Positions 1 through 7,942 of a stretch of DNA of 12,058 bases are shown here, in pieces. The notes under the pieces are model-generated. The model searched no databases. It saw only the letters and a program-made list of their open reading frames with translations, and was not told the origin of the DNA. Source of the DNA: CAMPJU01 sp046566095. Lineage in GTDB: Bacteria; Pseudomonadota; Gammaproteobacteria; Xanthomonadales; Xanthomonadaceae. Location: assembly GCA_046566095.1 (NCBI GenBank), contig JBKHXI010000194.1:1-12058 (forward strand), in the 5' to 3' direction. The translations under genes and the position numbers were made by a program. Numbering within the stretch: the first letter of the stretch is position 1; the number at the start of each line of letters is the position of its first letter.

Positions 1-2484
1 GGCGGGCAGGAGGCGGTGGAGCTGGCGGTCTACAAGGAGGGCGACGCCAACACCGTGGCGGTGGCCGACGCGGTCAAGGCGCGGCTGCGGCAGCTGGAAA
101 AGGAACTGCCGCCGGACATGACGCTCACGACCATCGACGACCAGTCGGTGTTCATCCGCAATTCGATCCGCCAGGTGCGCAACGCCGCGCTCGAAGGCGG
201 ACTGCTGGCGATCCTGGTCATCTTCCTGTTCCTGCGCAACGCCCGCAGCACGATGGTGATCGCGCTGTCGCTGCCGGTCTCGATCGTCGCCACCTTCTTC
301 TTCATGGGGCAGATGGGACTGAGCCTCAACGTGATGTCGCTCGGCGGGCTGGCGCTGGCCACCGGGCTGGTGGTCGACGACTCGATCGTGGTGCTGGAGG
401 CGATCGCCAAGGCGCGCGAGCGCGGGCTGGGGGTGCTGGAGGCGGCGATCTCCGGCACCCGCGAGGTCGGCATGGCGGTGGTCGCCTCGACCCTGACCAC
501 GATCGCGGTGTTCCTGCCGCTGGTGTTCGTGGAAGGCATCGCCGGGCAGCTGTTCCGCGACCAGGCGCTGACCGTGTCGATCGCGATCGCGATCTCGCTG
601 GTGGTGGCGATGACCCTGGTGCCGATGCTGGCCTCGCTGCAGGGCCGTCCGCCGCTGGCCTTCCCCGAGGAGCCGCCGCACCCGCGCTGGCAGCCGGCGC
701 GGCGCTGGCAGCGGCCGGTCGCCGCGGGCTGGCGCGGCATCGGCGCTGCGCTGCGCGGCCTGTTCTTCGGCGTCGCCTGGCTGTCCGTACGCGCGGCGCG
801 CGCCCTGGTGCGGCTGGTGGCGCCGGCGATGCGCAGGGCCAGCGACCTGGCGATGGGCCCCTACCACCGCGCCGAGCGCGCCTACCTGCGGCTGCTGCCG
901 GCCGCCATCGAGCGTCCGGGCCGGGTGCTGGCGGGCGCTGCGCTCGCGTTCGTGCTGGCGCTGCTGGCGGTGCCGCTGCTGGGCACCGACCTGATCCCGC
1001 AGCTGGCGCAGGATCGTTTCGAGATGACCGTCAAGCTGCCGGCCGGCACGCCGCTGCGCGAGACCGACGCGCTGGTGCGCGACGTCCAGCGCCGGCACGC
1101 CGACGACGGCTCGATCCGCGCCCTGTACGGGGTCAGCGGCAGCGGCACCCGGCTGGACGCCAACCCGACCGAGTCCGGCGAGAACATCGGCAAGCTCACC
1201 GTGGTCATGGCCGCCGGCGGCGACGGCGACGACGAGGCCGCCATCACCGAGCGGCTGCGGGCCGGCATGCAGGCGCATCCGCAGGCGACGGTCGACTTCA
1301 GCCGGCCCGAGCTCTTCAGCTTCTCCACGCCGCTGGAAATCGAGCTGCGCGGCCAGGACCTGGACGCGATCGAGGGCGCCGGCCGGCGCCTGGCCGCGCT
1401 GCTGCGCGGCGACGGGCGCTTCGTCGACGTCAAGTCGACGGTGGAGGAGGGCTTCCCCGAGGTCCAGATCCGCTTCGACCAGCAGCGCGCGGCGTCGCTG
1501 GGCCTGACCACCCGCCAGATCGCCGACCTGGTGGTGCGCAAGGTGCGCGGCGAGGTGGCCACGCGCTACAGCTTCCGCGACCGCAAGATCGACGTGCTGG
1601 TGCGCGCGCGCGAATCCGACCGCGCCTCGGTCGACGACATCCGCAAGCTGATCGTCAACCCGGCCAGCAGCCGGCCGGTGACCCTGGATTCGGTGGCCGA
1701 GGTGGTGGCCACCACCGGCCCCGGGGAGATCCACCGGGTGGACCAGGTGCGGGTGGCGGTGGTGTCGGCCAACCTGCGCGGCATCGACCTGGGCGGCGCG
1801 GTGCGCGAGGTCCGGCGGATGGTGGAACGCGACACCGCCGCAGGCGCCGGGCTCGGCGCCGGGGTGCGCATGCACGTCGGCGGTCAGGGCGAGGAGCTGG
1901 CCGAATCGGTGGCCTCGCTGCTGTTCGCGTTCGCGCTGGCGGTGTTCCTGGTGTACCTGGTGATGGCCTCGCAGTTCGAATCGCTGCTGCACCCGTTCGT
2001 GATCCTGTTCACCATCCCGCTGGCGATCGTGGGCGCGGTGGCGATGCTGCTGGCGACCGGCTCGCCGGTCTCGGTGGTGGTGTTCATCGGCCTGATCCTG
2101 CTGGTCGGGCTGGTGACCAAGAACGCGATCATCCTGGTCGACAAGGTCAACCAGCTGCGCGAGGCGGGACTGCCCCGGCGCCAGGCCCTGGTCGAGGGCG
2201 CGCACGCGCGCCTGCGGCCGATCGCGATGACCACCCTGTGCACGATCTTCGGCTTCCTGCCGCTGGTGCTGCTCGGCGGCGAGGGCGCCGAGGTGCGGGC
2301 GCCGATGGCGCTGACCGTGATCGGCGGCCTGGTGACCTCGACCCTGCTGACCCTGCTGGTCATCCCGGTGGTCTACGACCTGCTCGACCGCCGGCCGGAC
2401 GCCTGGTACGTGGAACGCGGGCAGCGGGCGCGGCGCGGCTTCGGGCGCGACGACGCCGGCGACGCGGCCGTCGAGCCGGCCTGA
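1..2484 (+). CDS. RND efflux permease subunit (HAE1/AcrB-like), 5' end outside window
   Basis: Inner-membrane proton-driven pump subunit of the AcrB/MdtB type, which would export drugs or other small molecules through a periplasmic adaptor and an outer-membrane channel. The frame is open from base 1, so the GTG at 16 is internal and 827 residues are visible. By comparison with AcrB about 280 N-terminal residues (TM1 and most of the first porter domain) are missing. Visible in order: end of the porter domain, TM2 to TM6, a long cytoplasmic linker (about 646-918), TM7, the second periplasmic domain, TM8 to TM12. The proton-relay residues are intact: VDDSIVV in TM4 with both Asp at 376-381, TKNAI in TM10 with Lys at 2119-2121, and the RLRPIAMT block with Arg and Thr. 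The stop lies 9 bp before the next permease, so the two are surely co-transcribed. The family is certain; the substrate is unknown. The linker is roughly 50 residues longer than in AcrB. Confidence 0.95.
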   Translation, partial: GGQEAVELAVYKEGDANTVAVADAVKARLRQLEKELPPDMTLTTIDDQSVFIRNSIRQVRNAALEGGLLAILVIFLFLRNARSTMVIALSLPVSIVATFFFMGQMGLSLNVMSLGGLALATGLVVDDSIVVLEAIAKARERGLGVLEAAISGTREVGMAVVASTLTTIAVFLPLVFVEGIAGQLFRDQALTVSIAIAISLVVAMTLVPMLASLQGRPPLAFPEEPPHPRWQPARRWQRPVAAGWRGIGAALRGLFFGVAWLSVRAARALVRLVAPAMRRASDLAMGPYHRAERAYLRLLPAAIERPGRVLAGAALAFVLALLAVPLLGTDLIPQLAQDRFEMTVKLPAGTPLRETDALVRDVQRRHADDGSIRALYGVSGSGTRLDANPTESGENIGKLTVVMAAGGDGDDEAAITERLRAGMQAHPQATVDFSRPELFSFSTPLEIELRGQDLDAIEGAGRRLAALLRGDGRFVDVKSTVEEGFPEVQIRFDQQRAASLGLTTRQIADLVVRKVRGEVATRYSFRDRKIDVLVRARESDRASVDDIRKLIVNPASSRPVTLDSVAEVVATTGPGEIHRVDQVRVAVVSANLRGIDLGGAVREVRRMVERDTAAGAGLGAGVRMHVGGQGEELAESVASLLFAFALAVFLVYLVMASQFESLLHPFVILFTIPLAIVGAVAMLLATGSPVSVVVFIGLILLVGLVTKNAIILVDKVNQLREAGLPRRQALVEGAHARLRPIAMTTLCTIFGFLPLVLLGGEGAEVRAPMALTVIGGLVTSTLLTLLVIPVVYDLLDRRPDAWYVERGQRARRGFGRDDAGDAAVEPA

Positions 2485-2487
2485 GGA
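2482..2487 (+). promoter_or_regulatory. Ribosome binding site of the second RND permease
   Basis: TGAGGA, whose first three bases are the stop codon of the upstream permease, lies 6 bp before GTG 2494. It fixes the GTG as the start and suggests that ribosomes finishing the first subunit readily load on the second. Confidence 0.7.
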
Positions 2488-2493
2488 CGCACC

Positions 2494-5400
2494 GTGTCGA
2501 TCGCCGAATTCAGCCTGAAGCGGCCGGTAACGGTGGCGATGTTCTTCGTCTCGCTGCTGGTGATCGGCCTGATCGCCGCGTCGCGGCTGCCGCTGGAGCA
2601 GTTCCCGGAGGTCTCGCCGCCCTTCATCATGGTGCAGCTACCGTACGCCGGCTCCACCCCGGAGGAAGTGGAGCGGACCGTACTGCGGCCGGTGGAGGAG
2701 GCGCTGTCCACGCTTTCGGGGATCAAGTCGATGCGCGCCAGCGCGCGCGCCGACGGCGCCAACGTCTTCATCGAGTTCTCCGACTGGGACCGCGACGTGG
2801 CGATCGCGGCCTCGGAGGCGCGCGAGCGGATCGACGCGATCCGCGGCGAGCTGCCCGACGACTTCCAGCGCTACTTCGTCTTCAAGTTCTCCACCACCGA
2901 CCAGCCGGTGCTGCGGGTGCGGCTGGCCAGCCAGTCCGGCGACCTCACCGGCCAGTACCCGCTGATCGAACGCGAGTTCAAGCGGCGGATCGAGCGCCTG
3001 CCGGGCGTGGCCCGGGTGGACATCACCGGCGCGGCCCCGAGCGAGGTCGAGATCGCGATCGACCCGGACCGGATCGCCGCCCACGGCATCGCCCTCAACG
3101 AGCTGGCCGAACGCCTGCGCGCGGTCAACTTCTCGGTCTCGGCCGGGCTGATCGACGACGGCGGACGGCGCCTGCGGGTGCAGCCGGTCGGGGAGCTCAC
3201 CGACCTGCAGCAGCTGCGCGACCTGGTGGTCGGTCCTGGCGGGCTGCGGCTGTCGGACATCGGCCAGGTGCGCTTCAAGCCGCAGCGCATGGACTACGGG
3301 CGGCGCCTGGACGGCGTGCCGGCGGTCGGCATCGACGTGTTCAAGGAGCGCAACGCCAACCTGGTCGAGGTCTCGCGCGCGGCGCTGGCCGAGGTCGAGG
3401 CGATCGGCCGCGAGCCGCAGCTGTCGGACCTGCAGCTGAACGTGATCGACAACCAGGGCGACAGCGTGACCAGTTCGCTGGCCTCGCTGGCCGAGGCCGG
3501 CGCGATCGGCTTCGGGCTGTCGGTGCTGGTGCTGTACTTCTTCCTGCGGCACTGGCCCTCGACCGCGATGGTGACCCTGGCCATCCCGATCTGCTTCACC
3601 ATCACCCTGGGCTTCATGTACTTCGCCGGGGTCACCCTCAACGTGCTGACGATGATGGGGCTGCTGCTGGCGGTCGGCATGCTGGTCGACAACGCGGTGG
3701 TGGTGGTCGAGAGCATCTACCAGGAGCGCGAGCGCCTGCCCGGCGACCCGCGGCACGCCTCGATCGTGGGCACCCGGCACGTCGCGATCGCGCTCACGGC
3801 GGGCACCCTGTGCCACTGCATCGTGTTCCTGCCCAACCTGTTCGGCGACCGCAATTTCCTGAGCATCTACCTGGCGCAGGTCGCGATCACCATCTCGGTC
3901 TCGCTGCTGGCCTCCTGGCTGGTGGCGGTGAGCCTGATTCCCATGATCTCGGCAAGGCTGAAGACCCCGCCCAAGGTGCTGGACGAGTCCAGCCTGATCC
4001 ACCGCATGCAGGCGCGCTACGCGCGGCTGCTGCGCTGGACGCTCGAGCACCGCGGCTGGAGCGTGACCGGGATCGTGCTGATCATCGCGGTGAGCATCGT
4101 CCCGGTCATGATGACCAAGAAGGACATGTTCAACGAGGAACAGGGCGGCGAGGCGAACATCTACTACCAGTGGAAGGGGGCCTACACCCGCGAGCAGATG
4201 TCGGAGGAGGTCGGGCGGGTCGAGGCGTTCCTGGACGCCAACCGCGAGCGCTTCCACGTCGTCCAGGTGTATTCCTGGTTCAGCGAGCAGGGCTGGGGCG
4301 GCACCCAGGTCAAGTTCGACACCGGCGAGATCGCCCGGACCGCCGCCCTGGTCGAGGCGATCCGCGAGGAGCTGCCGAAGTCGGCACGCGCCAACATCGG
4401 CATCGGCAACCAGGAGGGGCCGGGCGGCGGCGACGGCGTCCAGGTCCAGCTGGTCGGCGATTCCTCGGCCGCGCTGGCCGAGATCGCCGCCTCGGTCGTG
4501 CCCCTGCTGGCGCGCCACCGGCAGCTGCGGGACGTGCGGGTGGACACCGGCGACAGCAACACCGAGCTGGCCGTGCGCGTGGACCGCGAACGCGCGCGCG
4601 CCTACGGCTTCGACGCGCAGCAGGTGGCCGGCTTCGTGGGCGTGGCGATCCGCGGCACGCCGCTGCGCGAGTTCCGCCGCGGCGACGGCGAGGTCGCGGT
4701 CTGGCTGCGCTTCGCCGGGGACGACGCGTTCGGGGTGCAGGACCTGTCCTCGTTCATGCTGCGCGCGCCGGACGGCCGCGAGGTGCCGCTGCTGGGGCTG
4801 GTCGACGTCTCGCTGCAGCAGGCCGCCAACCAGGTGCAGCGCACCGACCGCCAGACCACGCTGACGATCCGCGCCAACCTCGCCGACGGGGTGACCGTGC
4901 CGGATGCGCGCAAGCTGATGGACGCGACCCTGGCCGCGGTGGCGATGCCGCCCGGCTACACCTACACCTTCGACGGCGCGTTCCAGCGCGACGACGAGGC
5001 GATGGGGCAGATGCTGTTCAACCTGCTGCTGGCGCTGGTGATGATCTACGTGGTGATGGCGGCGGTGTTCGAGTCGCTGCTGTTCCCGTCGGCGATCATG
5101 AGCGGGGTGCTGTTCTCGGTGCTCGGCGTGTTCTGGCTGTTCGCGCTGACCGGCACCACCTTCAACATCATGGCCTTCATCGGCATCCTGGTGCTGATGG
5201 GCGTGGTGGTGAACAACGGCATCGTCATGGTCGAGCACATCAACAACCTCAGGCGCCGCGGGCTCAGCCGCACCGACGCGCTGGTCGAGGGCAGCCGCGA
5301 GCGCCTGCGCCCGATCCTGATGACCATGGGCACGGCGGTGCTGGCGATGATCCCGATCGCGCTGTCCAACACCCAGATCGGCGGCGACGGCCCGCCGTAC

Positions 5401-5598
5401 TATCCGATGGCGCGCGCCATCGCCGGCGGCCTGGCGTTCTCCACCGTGGTCAGCCTGCTGTTCCTGCCCACGATCTACGCGATCCTGGACGACCTGCGCC
5501 ACGGCACGGCGCGGGCGATCCGGCGGGCGCGGGGGGGAACTTCCGGCGCGGTTCCTGCCGGCGCGGTCGCGGCGATCGCGGCACCGCCACGTCCGTAG
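2494..5598 (+). CDS. RND efflux permease subunit, second of tandem pair, altered proton-relay residues
   Basis: Complete 1034-residue inner-membrane RND pump subunit, the usual length for the HAE1 family. It starts at GTG 2494, with a TGAGGA Shine-Dalgarno (2482-2487) that overlaps the stop of the upstream permease and sits 6 bp before the start. TM1 is near residues 11-30, porter domain from about 35, TM2 about 336-352, TM4 about 390-410, TM6 about 465-485, TM7 about 523-540, TM8 about 839-860. By alignment to AcrB, Asp407/Asp408 become Asp399/Asn400 (VDNAVVV), Lys940 becomes Asn907 (VVNNGIV), while Arg971 and Thr978 are kept as Arg937 and Thr944. The Asp-Asn plus Asn combination occurs, as I recall, in a recognised subset of RND proteins, so it need not be inactive. 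Next to a canonical partner, a mixed trimer as in MdtBC is plausible but unproven. The tail after TM12 is short, Ala/Pro-rich and follows a G7 run. Confidence 0.96.
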   Translation: MSIAEFSLKRPVTVAMFFVSLLVIGLIAASRLPLEQFPEVSPPFIMVQLPYAGSTPEEVERTVLRPVEEALSTLSGIKSMRASARADGANVFIEFSDWDRDVAIAASEARERIDAIRGELPDDFQRYFVFKFSTTDQPVLRVRLASQSGDLTGQYPLIEREFKRRIERLPGVARVDITGAAPSEVEIAIDPDRIAAHGIALNELAERLRAVNFSVSAGLIDDGGRRLRVQPVGELTDLQQLRDLVVGPGGLRLSDIGQVRFKPQRMDYGRRLDGVPAVGIDVFKERNANLVEVSRAALAEVEAIGREPQLSDLQLNVIDNQGDSVTSSLASLAEAGAIGFGLSVLVLYFFLRHWPSTAMVTLAIPICFTITLGFMYFAGVTLNVLTMMGLLLAVGMLVDNAVVVVESIYQERERLPGDPRHASIVGTRHVAIALTAGTLCHCIVFLPNLFGDRNFLSIYLAQVAITISVSLLASWLVAVSLIPMISARLKTPPKVLDESSLIHRMQARYARLLRWTLEHRGWSVTGIVLIIAVSIVPVMMTKKDMFNEEQGGEANIYYQWKGAYTREQMSEEVGRVEAFLDANRERFHVVQVYSWFSEQGWGGTQVKFDTGEIARTAALVEAIREELPKSARANIGIGNQEGPGGGDGVQVQLVGDSSAALAEIAASVVPLLARHRQLRDVRVDTGDSNTELAVRVDRERARAYGFDAQQVAGFVGVAIRGTPLREFRRGDGEVAVWLRFAGDDAFGVQDLSSFMLRAPDGREVPLLGLVDVSLQQAANQVQRTDRQTTLTIRANLADGVTVPDARKLMDATLAAVAMPPGYTYTFDGAFQRDDEAMGQMLFNLLLALVMIYVVMAAVFESLLFPSAIMSGVLFSVLGVFWLFALTGTTFNIMAFIGILVLMGVVVNNGIVMVEHINNLRRRGLSRTDALVEGSRERLRPILMTMGTAVLAMIPIALSNTQIGGDGPPYYPMARAIAGGLAFSTVVSLLFLPTIYAILDDLRHGTARAIRRARGGTSGAVPAGAVAAIAAPPRP

Positions 5599-5626
5599 GC
5601 GGCACGGGCCCCGGCGCCCGCCCCGA

Positions 5627-5642
5627 GCGCGGCGGGCCGCGC
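5627..5642. terminator. Possible bidirectional hairpin between convergent genes
   Basis: GCGCGG (5627-5632) and CCGCGC (5637-5642) form a perfect 6-bp stem with a CGGG loop, in the 49 bp between the convergent stops of the RND permease and the TraB-family gene. There is no T tract on either strand, so intrinsic termination is uncertain. The position is right for a terminator, but short GC palindromes are common in DNA this rich in GC. Confidence 0.25.
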
Positions 5643-5647
5643 CGCCG

Positions 5648-6880
5648 TCAGGCCAGCAGCCTGCCGAAGACCCGCAGCCCTGCGATCCAGACGCCGATGC
5701 TGGAACCGAGGTTGGTCAGCACGAAGTTGAGCAGGGTGCGCGATACGCGGTTGCGGTACCAGCCCTTCAGCGTCTGGGCGTCGTCGCGCAGCGACAGGAA
5801 GTCTCCATAGGCCGGTTTGCGCAGGTGCGCCTCCACCATCGCGCTGAACAGGCCGGGCGAAAGCCCGGGCGGACGGATCGGCTTGAGCGGCGCGGCGACG
5901 GCCGCGACCAGGACGCTCAGCGGATGACCGCCGGCCAGCAGGGCGCCGAGCGCGGCCAGGCCGGCGGTGATCGCCACCCACTGGGCCACCAGTTCCCGGC
6001 CGAGGTCGGCGCCCCCCTTCCAGAAACCCCAGCCGATCGCCAGCAGGACCAGGGCCATGAAGCCCGTCGTGATCCAGCGCATCGCATGGCTCCTGCGCAC
6101 CGCCTCCAGCTCGGCGCGCAGCTGCGCGGGCGGCGTGGCGTCTTCCTGCAGGTGGCGCGCGAGTCCGGCGAGATGGCCGGCCCCGACGACGGCCAGGACG
6201 TTGCGCGCGCCATCGGGCAGCTCGCGCAGCCGCGCGGCCATGTAGCGGTCGCGTTCGGCGATGACGGTTTCGTAGAGTTCGGGGTTGTCCTGGGCGAATT
6301 CGCCGAAACTCGATTCGAGGATGTCGCCCTGCTTGAGCTTCTCGATCTCCGACTCGTCCATCTCGTCGCTGCTCAGCACGCCCAGGATCAGGCTGGCGGC
6401 GAGCTTGAGCTTGCCCGCAAGGCCCAGGCGGCTGGAGGCGCGGCGGAACGTCAGCCCGACGTTGCGGTCGATCAGCTCCATCCGCAGCCCGTGTTCGCGG
6501 GCCAGGGCGACGGCGCGCACGAGCTCGGCACCGGGCTCGATGCCGAACTGTTCGGCCAGCCTGCGCTGGTAGGCGCCGAGCGCCAGGTTGGCGGCGAACA
6601 GCGCGCCGTGGCCCTTGCGCAGCACGTCGACGAGATTGAGCCCGGCCAGCGCATCGGGATCGGTGAGCGCCTGCAGGCGCTGGCTGTCCAGTTCGACCGC
6701 GATGGTGTCGAACCGGTTGTCGCGGACGGCATCCTCGACGGCTTCGACGCTAGCGCGCGAGACGTGCGCCGTCCCGAGCAGGGTGTAGCGCACGCCGTCG
6801 CGTTCGACGATGGCGTGCGGCTGCGAGCGCCAGCCGGCCGCGGCGACCGGGGCGGCGTCGGCCACGGTCGGGTCAGTCAC
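5648..6880 (-). CDS. TraB/PrgY-family membrane protein
   Basis: A 410-residue protein of the TraB family, named for enterococcal PrgY/TraB, which shuts down self-made sex pheromone. The family includes the Tiki proteins, regarded as metalloproteases with two GX2H motifs. Seen here: GTAH (residues 36-39) after a short N-terminal strand, VELDSQR (62-68), ERDRYMA (209-215) and GAGH (233-236), all in the expected order. The C-terminal part has hydrophobic segments near 269-288, 297-333 (probably two) and 386-403, so the soluble domain is membrane-anchored. The chosen start, GTG 6880, overlaps the aguB stop in the string GTGACTGA (8 bp). No Shine-Dalgarno is visible, which fits reinitiation after aguB; GTG 6865 is an alternative. 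An open frame continues upstream to 7246, but that part is a shadow of aguB. The family call is strong. Substrate and role in this bacterium are unknown, and protease activity is inferred only from the family. Confidence 0.9.
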   Translation of the reverse strand: MTDPTVADAAPVAAAGWRSQPHAIVERDGVRYTLLGTAHVSRASVEAVEDAVRDNRFDTIAVELDSQRLQALTDPDALAGLNLVDVLRKGHGALFAANLALGAYQRRLAEQFGIEPGAELVRAVALAREHGLRMELIDRNVGLTFRRASSRLGLAGKLKLAASLILGVLSSDEMDESEIEKLKQGDILESSFGEFAQDNPELYETVIAERDRYMAARLRELPDGARNVLAVVGAGHLAGLARHLQEDATPPAQLRAELEAVRRSHAMRWITTGFMALVLLAIGWGFWKGGADLGRELVAQWVAITAGLAALGALLAGGHPLSVLVAAVAAPLKPIRPPGLSPGLFSAMVEAHLRKPAYGDFLSLRDDAQTLKGWYRNRVSRTLLNFVLTNLGSSIGVWIAGLRVFGRLLA

Positions 6881-7772
6881 GGTAGCGGCGCTGCAGGTCG
6901 GCGTAGGCGTCGATCCGGCGGTCGCGCAGGAACGGCCAGATGCGGCGCACCTGCTCGCTGCGGCCCAGGTCGACCTCGGCCAGCAACAGCTGCGGCTCGC
7001 CGCCGGCCTCGGCCAGGAACTCGCCCTGCGGGCCGAGCACGTGGCTCGCGCCCCAGAAGTCGATGCCGGCGGTGCCCAGCGGCGAGGGCTCGTGTCCCAC
7101 CCGGTTGCACGACAGCACCGGCAGGCCGTTGGCCACGGCGTGGCCGCGGTGGCTGGCGATCCAGGCGTCGCGCTGGCGCGCCTTCTCGTCCGGGTCGTCG
7201 CCCGGGTCCCAGCCGATGGCGGTGGGGTAGAGCAGCAGGTCGGCACCGGCCAGCGCCATCAGCCGCGCCCCCTCGGGGTACCACTGGTCCCAGCACACCA
7301 GCACGCCGAGCCGGCCGACCGAGGTGTCGATCGGCTCGAAGCCCAGGTCGCCCGGGGTGAAGTAGAACTTCTCGTAGAAGCCGGGGTCGTCGGGGATGTG
7401 CATCTTGCGGTAGCGGCCGGCGAGCGTGCCGTCGCGCTCCAGCACCACCGCGGTGTTGTGGTACAGGCCAGGCGCGCGACGCTCGAACAGCGAGCCGACG
7501 ATCACCACCCCGTGCGCCTTCGCCAGCGCGCCGAGGCGCTCGCTGCTCGGGCCCGGGACCGGTTCGGCCAGGTCGAACTCGTCCACGCACTCGTGCTGGC
7601 AGAAGTACGGGCCGTTGTGCAGTTCCTGCAGCAGCACCAGCTTCGCCCCGCGCCTGGCGGCTTCGGCCACGCGGTCGGCGATCCGGTCGAGGTTGGCCGC
7701 GGCGTTGCCGGCGCCGCGGTCGATGACGGCGCGCTCCTGGACGAGGGCGACGGGCAGGGTGGTCTTGTTCAT
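6873..7772 (-). CDS. aguB: N-carbamoylputrescine amidase
   Basis: Hydrolyses N-carbamoylputrescine to putrescine, CO2 and ammonia, the last step of the agmatine route to putrescine, in the cytoplasm. The 299-residue length is normal for this nitrilase-superfamily enzyme. The Glu-Lys-Cys triad is visible: Glu50 in LVLLQELHNGPYF, Lys123 in YRKMHIPDDPGFYEKFYF, Cys160 in VLVCWDQWYPEGARL. The second and third motifs, with PDDPGFYEKFYF and WDQWYPE, are characteristic of AguB rather than of general nitrilases. The start is ATG 7772 (MNKTTLPVALVQ), the usual start of this family; its Shine-Dalgarno is weak (CCGGGA just before the ATG). aguA lies upstream in the same direction across a 170-bp gap with a possible promoter, so aguB and the TraB gene may be transcribed separately as well as from aguA. 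The TraB gene overlaps its stop. Confidence 0.96.
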   Translation of the reverse strand: MNKTTLPVALVQERAVIDRGAGNAAANLDRIADRVAEAARRGAKLVLLQELHNGPYFCQHECVDEFDLAEPVPGPSSERLGALAKAHGVVIVGSLFERRAPGLYHNTAVVLERDGTLAGRYRKMHIPDDPGFYEKFYFTPGDLGFEPIDTSVGRLGVLVCWDQWYPEGARLMALAGADLLLYPTAIGWDPGDDPDEKARQRDAWIASHRGHAVANGLPVLSCNRVGHEPSPLGTAGIDFWGASHVLGPQGEFLAEAGGEPQLLLAEVDLGRSEQVRRIWPFLRDRRIDAYADLQRRYRD

Positions 7773-7796
7773 TCCCGGCTCGGTGGCGAAAGGGAC

Positions 7797-7802
7797 ATTG
7801 TA
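7797..7802 (-). promoter_or_regulatory. Possible -10 element of aguB
   Basis: On the minus strand TACAAT (5 of 6 matches to TATAAT) lies about 25 bp before the aguB ATG, in a stretch that is otherwise almost all G and C. No good -35 hexamer is found 16-18 bp upstream, where there is instead an inverted repeat (7822-7840). The call rests on one hexamer and its position. Confidence 0.35.
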
Positions 7803-7821
7803 GGCGGCCGGGCGCGCCGGG

Positions 7822-7840
7822 GCCGCCGGCAGCCGGCGGC
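7822..7840. repeat. Inverted repeat upstream of aguB
   Basis: GCCGCCGG (7822-7829) and CCGGCGGC (7833-7840) are perfect 8-bp inverted arms with a 3-base loop. It covers the place where a -35 element would pair with the TACAAT at 7797-7802, so it could be an operator or a leader hairpin. In such GC-rich DNA it may also be chance. Confidence 0.35.
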
Positions 7841-7919
7841 GTGCGGCTGCGGTACAGGCGCGGGCCAGCCGGGACGCGGGTGGCGGCCCTTCGCGTGGGC
7901 GCCTCGTCGGGCGCATTGT

Positions 7920-7937
7920 GCGGCGCGCGGGCGCCGC
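7920..7937 (-). terminator. Possible hairpin after aguA
   Basis: The arms at 7920-7926 and 7931-7937 (7 bp, GCGG loop) form a hairpin starting 5 bp after the aguA stop on the minus strand. No T tract follows, so it would be at most a weak or partial terminator, or an RNA-stabilising structure, between aguA and aguB. Confidence 0.3.
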
Positions 7938-7942
7938 GCCGC

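Noticed and set aside
2638..5502. A 954-codon open frame antisense to the second permease
   Set aside because: Its product is repetitive His/Gln/Arg/Asp-rich sequence, which arises from reading permease codons on the opposite strand. The sense gene is unambiguous and nothing supports a second product.
2238..5810. A 1190-codon open frame on the plus strand overlapping both permeases
   Set aside because: It is in a different frame from two clear RND genes, and its product is low-complexity Arg/Gly/Ala/Pro with no recognisable domain. Long open shadow frames are expected at this GC content.
6881..7246. N-terminal extension of the TraB-family protein up to 7246
   Set aside because: The added residues are low-complexity Ala/Arg/Ser/Thr from reading aguB out of frame, and family homology begins only after the GTG at 6880.
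5825..7360. A 511-codon plus-strand frame opposite the TraB-family gene and aguB
   Set aside because: It is a shadow of two well-supported minus-strand genes; the product turns into Arg/Gly/Pro low complexity and has no domain.
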